The translations under genes and the position numbers were made by a program. A stretch of DNA of 64,000 nucleotides from Brienomyrus brachyistius (taxonomy: Eukaryota > Chordata > Actinopteri > Osteoglossiformes > Mormyridae), in contig NC_064534.1 in the NCBI RefSeq assembly GCF_023856365.1, forward strand, positions 12,916,536-12,980,535, read 5' to 3'. Positions within the stretch are counted from its first letter, which is position 1, and the number at the start of each line of letters is the position of its first letter. Below the pieces are notes generated by a model. That model was not told where the DNA came from and ran no database searches. It saw only the letters and a program-made list of their open reading frames with translations. Below, piece after piece: positions 31,066 through 43,700 of the stretch.

Positions 31066-34000
31066 CATTTAATGTGAACGGTCAATTAAAACTGGTCGAA
31101 ATCACAGAGTTTTCCTATGGCAGTGAGTTAGGAGTCATAAGGGAGGTGGCAATCCTGACCTTTATCATCCTGTTTTCCTGCTCGAGGGTCACTGGAACAC
31201 ATTTGTTCAGGGACGTCTGTCTATGGTGAGAATCCAGACCTGGGCTCCACACGGGAATATGCTACATATCTGTTTATGAAATATAAAAGATAAATAGAAC
31301 TATAACTTTATCTTTTATTGCATTTTTGAAGATAAAAAATACCTAGTCTGTTTTATATCTCATGGGCATTTAGAAAGCTATGAGTGGTAATATTTTCTGA
31401 CTCCATCTTGTAAAAACCACAGGGAATATTCAGGCTCTGCTTTGTTCTGTCTTTTTCTATCTATGCACATCACCTTTGGCAGGGAAAGGGAAGCTAGATA
31501 TGCCTTTTTTCAGCATGAACCATAAACCAGAACATTCCTTCTGTCAAGGACAGATTTGCGCATACGCCTATCTGGTCATGGGTGTCCATGTGTTTGGGTG
31601 CTTGCGTGTGCAGCTGTATAATTATGATTATGCAGCTTTTTAATCCGCTGACTGTAAAGTTTGGAAAATACACCAGTGCTGACAGATTGGTCAGCATGTT
31701 CGTGGTGACCGCAGGTCAGAAGGTCACGTTTTGACCACTCGGTCAGGCTGCCGTTTTCAGTTTAAGGACCTGTATGTATCGTGAAACTGTTCTCCCAAAC
31801 AGTCCTGGGGAATGCAAATTTGACTTCACGGTACAAGCAATGTGGATCTATTGCCCTCTTGTGGATCAGTAATGTCATTGCGTGTATACAGAAACATAAG
31901 AGACCTAAATTATGAATCAACATAAATCAGAAAAATTTGGCTGGGTTTTGTAACATTACACCCTCCAAAAACTGCACTTATCAGTGGACATGCAGAGTAT
32001 CGAAGTGAAAGAGGCCGAGCACCAACTTCACTTTGATTCTTATGAAAAACACTACCTGCTTTTCCTTCTGCAGATTATTTACCAGTCTAACTACATCTGC
32101 AGTACCAGCACATGTAGGCAAATTGCAGCCATTCATGCATCTTAGATTAATCCCCAATGTTTTGATCTACAGCAGTTCATCTGGGGTGTTGATGTGGCCT
32201 GGTAGAATATAAATGACCAAGAATAACCACATCCAATAGCATAACTTAAGGGTCACATCAATCAGCCATCAAATTAAGGGCTATCTGTTTCACAGGGCAC
32301 CCTTGTTTACATAGCAATATACAAGTATAGCCTATCATAATACCAATAATGACATGGCATCGTAGAACATATGTAGAATTCTGTAGGCCACAAGGAAGCT
32401 TTGGCTTATCCACTGCGAATTGCCACAGGATGTTGCTATAGGTGTATTCAGGGAAATAATCGTTGCCAAAGAATGATCAGTATTAAATACCCTCACAGCA
32501 TCATTCCTTACCAAGAGAATATACTGTTAAGATATTTCTAGTGGATGTTCTCCTACCAGACTTGAAACCTCCTCCAGAAAGTCTGGAGCTTTGACGAAAA
32601 TTCAGAGATACGGAACATATTTTTATGTACGTTAGACACTGTACAATTAGGTTAGTTCTTTCCTCTGCTAATTATTTTCAAAGGAGGAATCTGTACTGTG
32701 TATCACTTGATGGATACAGACTGATCTATAGAGTAGCTTGTCAAACATCAAAGCTCCGCACAGGTAAACATTTCGGCCAAAAGAGTACCAAAACAATTTC
32801 ATCATTCCATTAAAATTTCATTCAATTCTATGAAATGGAATTCAGCAGTTTCCTTTTCACCTATTGTAACATTGGTTTTGGGGTTTGTTTAAAAAAAAAG
32901 TCAGAAGTATCACAGTAATAGAGCTACCTTGGTAATTATGCTGAGAATTCAGAACCTGGGAACTTAATCATGGTGAGAGAAACATTCGGGAAATGAAATC
33001 TGAACTGCAGGAGAAAGGGAACCTGTCCATTAGGACTGTCAGCAGGATTAGAAAATACACTAAAGTATCCATGTTTATTGGGAAATTACTTAAGGTAAAG
33101 CTTTTTTACCAAGTGTATGCTGGCTGGTTCTCTGCTAACACCCTCACCGAGTCTAGGCCCTTTTGGGGTCTGTTTGTGTTGGACTGTGGTGTCTTTTGCT
33201 GTCATTCCAACTTAGTGACGATTTTCATCTCAAATAAAGGGAGATTTCATGATTGCAAGCATATTTATATTTTGACTGTCACAGTGCCATCAAAATGATC
33301 ATTAAAATAATGAAATGATTGATTGCCAATAATATATTTGTTTTAGGATTCCAAACTGTGCCTTATTAAATAATGCAAAATAAAGATTTTTAAGAAACTT
33401 TAACCTTGCGACTGATTTCAGTGTGGGTTATCGCAGTATTATAAGTGGGACAAAGCAGTAAGGCCTTGTGGACTACAGTTATTTTAATTATAAAGATATT
33501 CAGTGAATGTATGTTTATTTGGTTTTATGGTTCTATGATTATGTTACCCTTATATACGGCGACATCCTAATAATAATGATAATAAGCATAATAAAATATA
33601 AATAATAATAAACATGCACAAATGTTTTACATACACGACACACTAACATATGGACGGATATGGCGACGATTTAAAATTCTAAGTGTCCCGAACTGAAAAT
33701 CACTGCTGGATTCTTCTTGCTAGTATTAGCAGAAGGTCGGCACGTGTACTGCGGAGCGTTTGGAATCTTTACGTAATGGTGTGACTGTACCTGCCCCTGC
33801 GAAAAAAATGCTGCTTCGACCCAATTACGGAAGGCATGGAATTGATTGTCAGGGACTCAGCCAATGAAATGCCAGCGATTGATTATATGGGTTGGCTCAA
33901 GCGCCATCCACTCAAGGAAGGAGGAAGTTTGCCTAACACAGTAACAGAGCTTCAGATGTCAGCGTCTGCTCCTAGCAACTAAATGCGACGTGCGAATAGC

Positions 34001-34943
34001 CATAATTTATAAAAATTATATTTTTAACTTGTTTTCTCTTGATTTTAAAATAGGCAACTCTAACTGTGAACGATACATTTTTGCTAGCTAGCCAACTGGT
34101 GAGAGGACTTTGCTTCACAGTTCGGCGTCGTTACCGTGTGCTGTACCTTCGGCACCTGCTATGTTGAACAGTTTGTGCTTGTTCTGTGGCGAACCGCTTC
34201 GGGAATGACCTTATCTCGTCGGCGCTTGAGTAATTAATGAGTCAGTTTACTTTCGACGAGGACATAGTTTGGTGACCGAAACCCCGGACCTTCAAAGCGC
34301 TGAACACAACAAATCAACGCAGGATCGATTGAACGGACAAAGGGAGTCTCGCGCTGGCGCGTTCTGCTCTGAAACGTGTAAGTAACCGAGTGGATGTGAG
34401 GGGGGGGGCTCCATCCACGGGAAGATCGAAGCTTTAAGGACAATTCGCAATGAAATGCCACGGTGACTCTAAACAGCGAGATTGGCTTTAGCGGGGCTAA
34501 TATTTAATGTTCGATCGATCCCTGTGTGCTTAACCACTTTGGAAAACAAACAGAAGCCCCGTGGGGAGAAAGTACACTTTGTCAGATTAAGTTTATCCTC
34601 TGGCACAGAATCCAGTTATTTAATTCTTCTACTTCGATACATTATCGTAATACCTTTTGCGTTTTTTTTATCCAGGTATCACGCATCAAGAGAGCGTCGT
34701 CGAAACGGGAACACTGAGGTTTAAGGAAGTTTCCAAATAATAAGTGGATTCTTCTGTAGAAAACTAGCTTCGGTGGGAGTGTGGAGCGTCGCCAAGTACC
34801 CGGCCCAAAAAGAGGAGCAAGGACTATTTTCGTTGTGAAACACCCTGACTGGACAGTATAAAGTTATTCGAGAGTGCTCTAAACCGGTTTGCCGGCCATC
34901 AGCCAGGCGATTTTAATCTATCCGTGCCCACGAAAAAATCCCA
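31066..34943. other. Intergenic region between adgra2 and rab11fip1
   Basis: About 3.9 kb with no supported coding exon. Positions 31.1-33.7 kb are AT-rich and plain, with an AAT-rich run at about 33.57-33.61 kb. From about 33.7 to 34.94 kb more CpG dinucleotides appear, so this is where the rab11fip1 promoter and 5' UTR should lie. A donor-like GTAAGT at 34379 could end an untranslated exon, but I cannot support it further. Confidence 0.5.
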
Positions 34944-35293
34944 ATGTCCCTGGCTAGTCAGAGTCAACAGTGGTATCCCACGAGTGTACAGGTAACGGTT
35001 TTTCAGGCGAGGAACCTGCGGATCAAAGGCAAGAATGGGACCAACGACGCATATGCCATCATACAAGTCGCCAAGGACAAATTCTCCACTTCGGTGGTGG
35101 AAAAATGCGTCTCGCCTGTCTGGAAGGAGGAGGCCACCTTCGACCTGCCGCTCTTCCACCGCGGTAACGCCGATCGTTGCACGCTGTATATTATCGTCAT
35201 GCACCGAGCTCTGGTAGGACTGGACAAGTTATTGGGCCAAGCAGTAATAAACCTGCTGGAGCTTCACGAGAACAAATCCCGTAACAAGACCGA
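34944..35293 (+). CDS. rab11fip1: rab11fip1 exon 1, C2 domain
   Basis: A 350-nt exon from ATG to a GTAAGT donor. It encodes TNDAYAIIQVAKDKFSTSV, SPVWKEEATFDLP, and MHRALVGLDKLLGQA, the body of the C2 fold. The Kozak context (CCA before ATG) is weak, but no better in-frame ATG follows before the domain. Confidence 0.93.
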
Positions 35294-37725
35294 GTAAGTT
35301 CTTCGTTCATCACCATTGTTATTACCATTTATGTTATATTTTTATATATACACACATGCCTACATATATGCGCTCCCCATATGTTAGAACTTTTGTGTCA
35401 GGTCTGATATCTTACGGAGTAAAATTCTTACTATACTACTACAGTGCAGTCTCTCGTATTAGAAGAGAGCATGTCCTCCAGTGCCCAGCCCAGACCGGGC
35501 AGCTTTGGAATCTTTCATTTCGTCAGGCCAGGCTTTGCGCTTTGTTTTCAGACACGCTCCTTTGCTTGGTTTGCTGAGCGAAAGCAGGGGAGCGGCTCTT
35601 TCCATTAAATTACTGTTGTCACAGCGGCACGCCCACCTTGACCTCTCTGTTCAAGCATCCTGACTCCTCCACCCTCTTTAGACACAGGAACTCCCCCCAG
35701 CTGTGTGTCTTTTCGCCCCGGTGCATCCCACACACTCGCCCCTGCTGGGGGCATATGCGCTCAGGAGATTTCGAGTGACATACTTCTGCTGGAGATAAGT
35801 AGAGGGAGGGAATAGCTCAATATTCCAAATTTCCTCCCATCTATTAATAAAGGCTAATAGCTCTCCAAATGATTGTATTGCTTAATCAACAGTATTAGCC
35901 TCTCGCAGAAGTCCAGATATTAAATACACGGTATCAGATGGCTTTTTTTTTTTTACGTTTAAGAGGATGTTAATAGACTGTTTCCCCAGGCTGTTTAATC
36001 TACAGTGGGCTGTATGACTGAGTTCAGACTTGTCCATTTACACAGTTGAACAGTAAGTAGGCTTTCTGTGGATGTTCCTTAAAAAAACCTTTTCTAAAAC
36101 TTAAAGTTGAGGATGCCTTAGGATATGAAAATGATGTCCTTTAGTATTTCAAGCATTTTCTTTTTTTGGATTCTGTGGGCATGTTCTAGTTCCAGTTAAC
36201 ATGTCAGCTGAGGCATTCGTGAATCAACCTCTTAATTTAGTATCTGCTGACATCTGTGCGTCAAATGACAATGAGTCAATCTGGGGAAAAATTCTGAGTA
36301 GTAGCCTCCCTTTCAAGGTGGTAATCTTGAACTGCTGCTGCCTATGTGCTCATGTTGACTTGCTAAAGTATTAAAAAAAAAAAATGTTGCGTATCTGGGT
36401 GGTGTGACCCTGGGGCTGGTGTTGAAGTCTAGATGGTCTTTGGTCATTTTTCTCTAGGTGCGATTTGTGGGTCTGCCTTCTATGGTTAGAGTTCTCTTAG
36501 AGAGTAGCCATCTTGGTTGGGGTCTTCCAGTGCTGGATTTGATTGTTGAGAACACCGAGAGAAGGTGGTCTCTTGAAGCACAAGTTACAGACCAAGCTTA
36601 CTTTCCTAGTATCTTATTTACCCCTTTGCACAACGGAAACCGGTTTGCTTTGGGCTGGTTCAGTTTACTTTCCTCTTGCAGATGCATAGTCTTCCTTGTG
36701 GTAATAGTTGTCAGGGCAACTACTCTGCCAGTATAATATGAATGTATTACATATAAGGGGGGGGGGGAGTGCAGGGCAGACATTTTCCTGACTTGTTTTA
36801 TATGTACAGATGTCTGCTCAACCTAATCAGCAATCCATCTGGCAACTTGCTTGCTTAGAATAGATCCAGGTGCTCTGTGGTCAGCATGTTATGTGGTGGA
36901 TGAACTCTTGTTTTAAAAAGCCTTTAGATAAGAAGACCTCGGTCGTTCCTCACTCTGGGAGAAAAATTAATTAAGCAGGTATTTTTATGTCTTTTCAGCG
37001 AAGTTTGAAGCAGAATGTGGGTCAGTGACATCTGTTGTGCTACTAGTTTCTGGAGGCTTGTAGGCCTAGTTGTCTTGCCTCTCAACCTGAGAAAAGACCC
37101 GTACCTTGCTGTTTGAGGTCTGTTTCATTTGTACTGGTCTATTTTTGCACCGTGCCCTTTCTAACGTAATTGCCTTGAAGCACGTGATAGCAGTCGCATA
37201 ACAACAAACAAACAACGCCGAGTGACACAAAACAGTGGAGTATTGCCGTGTGTTACGCTATATGGGGTGTGACCAACACTGGCAACATCCTCTCTGCCCT
37301 TCTGATGCACCTTCTCTGCTGTCATTGGAGACGTTAGGTGGCGTAATTGTTAAAGGCTGGGACATCCCCTGGCCTATTGTTGTTCTACCCCTTATCATGT
37401 TAACACTGAACAGTGAAACCCGGCTGTCATGTTGTGAGGCATCTGTGACGTAATGAGTGCGTCTCGCCATTTCAATAATCCTGTTTTCTCTGGTATGTGC
37501 ATTGTCTCTGCACGGCCATAGCACATTCTCTTCACCCAGAGCCTCCCTGGCAACTATATCTACATTAGCATTCATTTTAAGCTGAACTCAGCTCATTAGG
37601 CTGTAAGGTTAAGATCAAGCAGCAGGGTTTATTTCCCAGTCAAATACACGGTAGTGTAGGATGAAATTGGACTTAATATCGAAATGAAAGAGATCGCATT
37701 GTACTCATACCTTTTGTCAGCTGAA

Positions 37726-37760
<35 letters not shown>

Positions 37761-40700
37761 TCTGAGTAATATTTTAAGTAGTACAACCAGTTCCAACAAA
37801 GAATTTGTGTTTATCTGAACAGGGTCATTGTTTGGGGGTGTCTGGCTGGTAAGCTTCTGCCCAGGTGGGAGAGGAGTATATCAGAGCATACAGCTCGCAT
37901 AGAATGTATACATTCACTAGAATGTGTTTTTCTAATGAATTGCATGTGGGCTTACCATCGGTTTTTGGGAGGTGTAGAGGCAGGCTCATCTTCTCACATG
38001 GAGCACATTTTTTATATTACTTTTTTACTTGAATTCTACAAACATTAATGCAGCGGAGCATTTTACAGTAGGAGGTCACGTTTCTTTTCAAGGAGGTTAC
38101 AGCAGGACTTTAATGTTCTCTGTCCTTAACAGTTCTTACCTGTTGTATGGGAAGAGGTTCACAGGTTCACTTTGTGGGTGACTTTTATTTTTTTTTTTAT
38201 TATTATTATTTGATGATGATAGAAAGGCTGTTGGGTCCCTTCTAGTATCTTTCAGATTGGACAGTGTCGACTACCCAGATGTTAGCACTGATGCTGCCTC
38301 CTCATTTTAGATTTAATTTTGGGTATTGTGTCTTGGCTTTTCATTAGGATATGGATGGGTTTCACGTTATGACCTGTTTGCCAAGAAGTTGCCGGATAGT
38401 GAATTAATGCTTATGGCTTTGACCTACCAGTGTTCCTGGTAAAGTGAGTTGTAGGTAAGCATGTATTCCCCCATCTCTGCATTATGCTGTGATGTGGTGT
38501 CAGCTGTAGACCCAGTGGTCTGGGGTACCTTCCTTCATGCCCATTACACTTTTGGAAGGACCAGGAGTTGGCTGACTGGCCGTCACATGCCTCTCATCTC
38601 CATTTTTCATGTGCACTTTGCCCTGACCTTAAATATATATTGACACCCTGACATGGAATTTGATAGGCTTTCGTGCAATTTAATATGCCAGTAATGTGAT
38701 CTTACTGGAATCCCATCCAAGGTGTACCCCAGCCTTGTGCCCTGTGTTCCTTGAATTAGAAAAGAAGTTAACTTTTGTTGCAGTTGAAGTAAATAAAAAA
38801 GTTGCCTTTTTGTACACGGAGTGATTCCTAAAACAAGATAATTTTGCCACTGAGGGCGTTTTGGTCTTTGTATAAAAAAAATGCTGTGCTCTTGTTTCCG
38901 GCACCCTTTGGCTCACACACCCATGCATTAACTTGGATGTTTCGGCTGGGAGTGTTCACATTGCATCTTATCAATGTTCCTGGGTTGGGTATGGATACCA
39001 GAGCCAGAAGTGTTCCCTCGGTTTGTTATTCTTTAAGATGGCGTCATGAAATCCTCCCTCCCCCACTTCTATTTAACCCATTAACAAAAAGATTTTGATC
39101 TTTTAATTATGTTTGTATGTGTTTTGGTCTGGAAGTTTGTGCCGAAAAAGGAATGTCTTGTTTGTCCTCTTTCCTCCTCCTATGTGCAGTGCTCCGTCAC
39201 TGATGGGTGCCCTTTTAGAAAGAATGGCACCCAGAGGCTTTGCATATCTGCTGCTTCCTTAAGAAGTCTATTTCAAAGCATGTTTTTTATAAAATCATTT
39301 GGTCCATTGGCTCATGAAATGACTTGGGTCGGACTGTGTTAAATCCTTATTAACACAGCCTGTTGGGTGTGGGGTGCCCAGATCAGGTGTAAGCACTGGC
39401 ATTTCAGGAACAAAGGGCAAAAACATCACCGTGGGCCTTTTCCAGATCATCTGCGTAGTGCATCACGAGGTCGCCCAGCATGCAAATGGGAGCCAGTCTC
39501 CCACACTGTAACCTGAAGCCTTGTCCCCGCATGACAAACCAAGCTTGGCCCCTACGTTGTATGACTGAGTTGCATATATGCACAGGTGAGTTGCTCTTAG
39601 TGCGGCCAATGCCCCTTCTGCACCATGGCATGAGGGAGGAGTCTGCCAGCTGCTGCTGACCGTATCTGCATTGTAGGCTCATTTAGTCAGGGTCTCGGTG
39701 GCAGGTGCTGAGGATGTCCCTTGTCATTAGCAACACGCTTTCTGTGTTGCCAGGTGGTGTTCAGTGTGTTGGCATATCTTGTATATAGTTCACTATAATT
39801 TTATTGTACATATCCTGTATTTTACAGTCAAATGTTTCTCTTCCATAAGTAACATTGTAATTTTCTTTATCAGTATTTCCTAGTTCCACCATGGTCCTTT
39901 TCTGATGTTTATTTCATATGTCTGCCATGCAGCACAGTTGATTAATAAGGATATAGGCTTGATCACGAGTTTCATTTGGTGGCCTGGTGCTGGAATAGAA
40001 TGAATACGTGGCATGGCTGTGCTTACTGGCGGTGAGGTTTAGGAGCTACACTTTCACTATGGCTGTCCAGGTGGTTTTAAGGCTGATGAGTGTGTTCCGT
40101 GTCTCATTGACGCAGTGGAAACTCTGATGTGTGGGGTTTTCTCCCTTCACCCCTCCCAAATTTAATTTCGATTTGAGTTGTATTGAGAGGATGGAAGTTT
40201 CTTTAGTGTCAATGTACTTGTCTACATTTTATTCGTATTTGTTTGGAATCGTATGGGGGATTATACAGACTTGGCTTTGCTGAGTCTCGATGCTGTGTCT
40301 CTGTCTAAAGTTCCAAAGTCTTATGGACTTCGGTGTGCAAGTAAGAATGACACATTACACCCCTGTTTTGTAAACTGCCTTGTCACTCCAATCCTTGTAT
40401 GTCCCTATTCATGTTTCTATTGTAAATCCACTGAATGCCATGTCTTTCAGTTCTGGTGGGGAAAACAGGTTGGGCAGGACAGGCAAAATGGTTTTGGGGG
40501 CATGACTGTCCCTCCCAGTAAAACTGCATGGTTTCGTGTTTCTCCAAATATGTAAACCAGCTCGTGTGCTGCTCAGAATTCTCTGTCGGCCCCAGACAGC
40601 AGGTGGTTTATCAAATGAGATTCGGTAATTTTTGCTTTTCTCCTGTGGTCTGCCCCCCAAAGATACTCTGCCAGGCTAATGAGAGTACTAATGCAATTAA

Positions 40701-43700
40701 CCTGATTTTAAGCAGAATACGATCTTCACTTCTCCTTTCAGTTTATTTGCACTTGGTCAATTTGCAGATGATCAACTGAATCCTCCTGAACCAGCCATGT
40801 GAAATAATGAAATGTAAATAAGACAAACAATGAAACGCACTATTACGGTGTAATTATAAAGTGTGTAGTCAGAATCTTGACAGGGACTCGAAAATGATCG
40901 ATTGTCTATGTGGAGTAATTCATATTTCTGCTCTGTCTGAATGCAGCCCTACTTGAGTGTCCTTGGCCTTTTTGTTAGGTTCAGCTGCAAGCAGTAAGCA
41001 TGTGACTTTCTCCCTGTGTTCAGCTGTCAGTGAGCGTGTCTAGTCCAAGGTCAGGCCTGGAGAACAGGTGCACCGCTAGCTGATGTCATCCCGTTCATCT
41101 GGATTTTTTTTTTTTGTCCTTGACACCTGGAGTTTTGGGAATTTTAAGTTGTGTGTTGTAAACAGAGTGCTCTTTCTGCCATAATTAGTTTTCTGTAAGG
41201 CCCATCGAAAAGTGGCTTATTGGACATTGTATAGTGAGTTATTGTAGGAAAATCTTTCTGGAGTAGTTACTTCAAAGAAATTGTTGGGAAATTGGGAATA
41301 ATGGCGTATAGGGTTTCATTTAATCCTAAACTGACTGGTTTTGTATTATATCTGACTATTTTCTATTGCATAACTGGAAAGTGAATTAAGTAGTTTTTTT
41401 TTTTGTCTCTTGGTAATTTGTGATCCTCTCAGTGCTGCCTTTAATGGCAGATTGCATTTGTTTATAACAATAGCTTTAGGATAATTATAAGGTGATTCAT
41501 AATGAAATTTCTCTTCCACTCATTGTTCCATTAGCATTTGTAAGCCTTGTCCAAGCTCCCAGCCCAGAGAGTGGCATGACCAGAGTTTTTGTGGTTTTGT
41601 GACATGCGCTCTGTTCCGCATGTCACCATTCAGTCTACCTGGACTCAAGTATGTCATTTATGCACTGTGTTTTATTTGTTAGAGTTTCTGTTACTGAATA
41701 CTTGTTTTAGTTATCTCCCACTCTGGTGGGTAAACTCTGGTTGTTGGTATTGTGTACTTTGTGGTCTGTGACCCGGGAGAGCGGGCATGTTGCTCTTCAC
41801 AGGTGAGTGAAGCTTGATATTCTCAGGTCAGACAGGCAAGGTGTAGAGCTGCATTTATAACTTAATGAGTACAAATGGCCATATAGGCAGAAGCAAATAG
41901 ATCTGTAGCAAAGTAGATCAAGAAACATAATAATCCAAGATATCTTCACATGCCCCAATAAATATACTTAGTATAGTTAATGCATGACAGAATTGCTGTA
42001 TAAACATTAATTTGAAGAATCTTATGTAAATTCTGTTTATCTATTTCCTGTGTTTAAATTTCTTGCTGTAAATTATTTTTTTGTTTTTGCCATGACACAG
42101 CCATTGTTGTTTTGGCATTAAATTGAAGCCCACCACCATCACAGAATTGCTGTATAAAATGTGTGTGTTTTTGTTATCTAACTTTTTTTGTCTCAGAATA
42201 TGGAAGAGCTGGACAGTGGTATGAAACATGTAATGCTAATTGTTTTCTCATTTAGGTGGTTCAAGCTGGTGGACAAAAATGGGAAGGCTGATAAGGACCG
42301 AGGAGAAGTTCTGCTGGACATCCAGTTCATGAGGAACAACATCACGGCCAGCATGTTCGATCTGTCCATGCAGGAGAAGCCACGCTCGCATATCGGGAAG
42401 CTGAAAGACAAGATCCGCGGCAAGAAGAGTGGCTTCTCTGACTCCGCATCCGCTATAGTGCCCTCCGTCACACAGGTGATGACTGACAGTGAGGAAGATG
42501 GTGATGCCCATGCAGAACCTTCCGGAGCAAAGAAGAAGTCCAAGATAAAATCTTTGTTTGGGCCAAAGTCCAACTTGCAGCGCAATGTCTCCCAGTCAAT
42601 GTCCACTTTGGGTACTCTTCCTGAAAAGAACTCTGCTCTCAGTGGTAGCCGTTCATCTGGCCTCAATGTGGACTCCCCTGAAGGTGAGCAGGACCTTCCA
42701 TGATGGCTGTTCCAGCCCAGATGTTCTCCCTGTATGTATCTGACAGATGTTATGTACCCTTTCTTGCAGCCAAGAAGAAATTCAAGTTCTTGACCCACAA
42801 ACGCACAGACAGCTCTGACAGCAAGACATCACTGGGGCCCTTCTCTCTGCTGAATCGCTCCAAGCAGAATGTTGTGGAGCAGTCTGGTGTCTGTATCAAT
42901 GGCAACCATGTCTATACTGAAGAGACAGAGCCCAAAAGTTCCACACTCAGTTTACCCAACTCCAATCAAGGCTCTGCCGAAGATGTGCGCCCGGTCCTTG
43001 GCAGGAACCCCTCAGATGTATCTGTGGACTCCCTCAAGGGCTTAAGCCTTCCCTCATACCGAGCAGAGTCCAGACAGAAGACCCAGCTAGAAGACGACCG
43101 TCAACAGGCTGAGAGGGTACAAGAGGAGCGTGCTCGGTTAGAGGAACAGCAGCGGAGACGAGAAGAGCAGGACAAGAGGAAACTGGAAGAGGAAAGAAGG
43201 AAACTGGAAGAGCAGCAGCAGAAGAAAAAGCAAGAGGAGGAGGAGAGGAGGAAGCAGCAGCAGGAGGAGGCCAGGCGAGCTGAGGAGCGTAGGCGGCAGG
43301 AGGATTTAAAGAAATCTGTGGAAGCCAGCACCCGAGAAGAGCCCACGGTGACTGACAGGCTGTCATCGCTGTTTGGCATCGGGAGGAAGAAGGAAGAGCA
43401 TCCTGCTGTATCCCAGGAAGAAAAACGTGGTGTCGAAGAGCCCCCACCAGCAGGCTCAAGCATTCCCTTTGAAGAGATCCCTCTCAGTCCGGAGCCCCTA
43501 AACCCCTTTGGGGAGAGCTCTCAGCAAGCCTCGCAAAGCCTCCAGACCTCCACGGGCTTCCCAAACCGCACAGCCAAGGTGTATCCAGTCAAGCCAAGGT
43601 CAGTGCCCAGTGACAGTGGGGTTTTTTTTCTCTACATGTCGCATTTCAAATCCACCTGCTGCAGGGTCAGTAGCATGAGCTGTCAGTTTCTGTTGAAAGT

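Noticed and set aside
34857..34863. TATAAAG as the rab11fip1 TATA box
   Set aside because: A single match in AT-rich DNA, and it would leave a 5' UTR of only about 55 bases. No initiator or other support.
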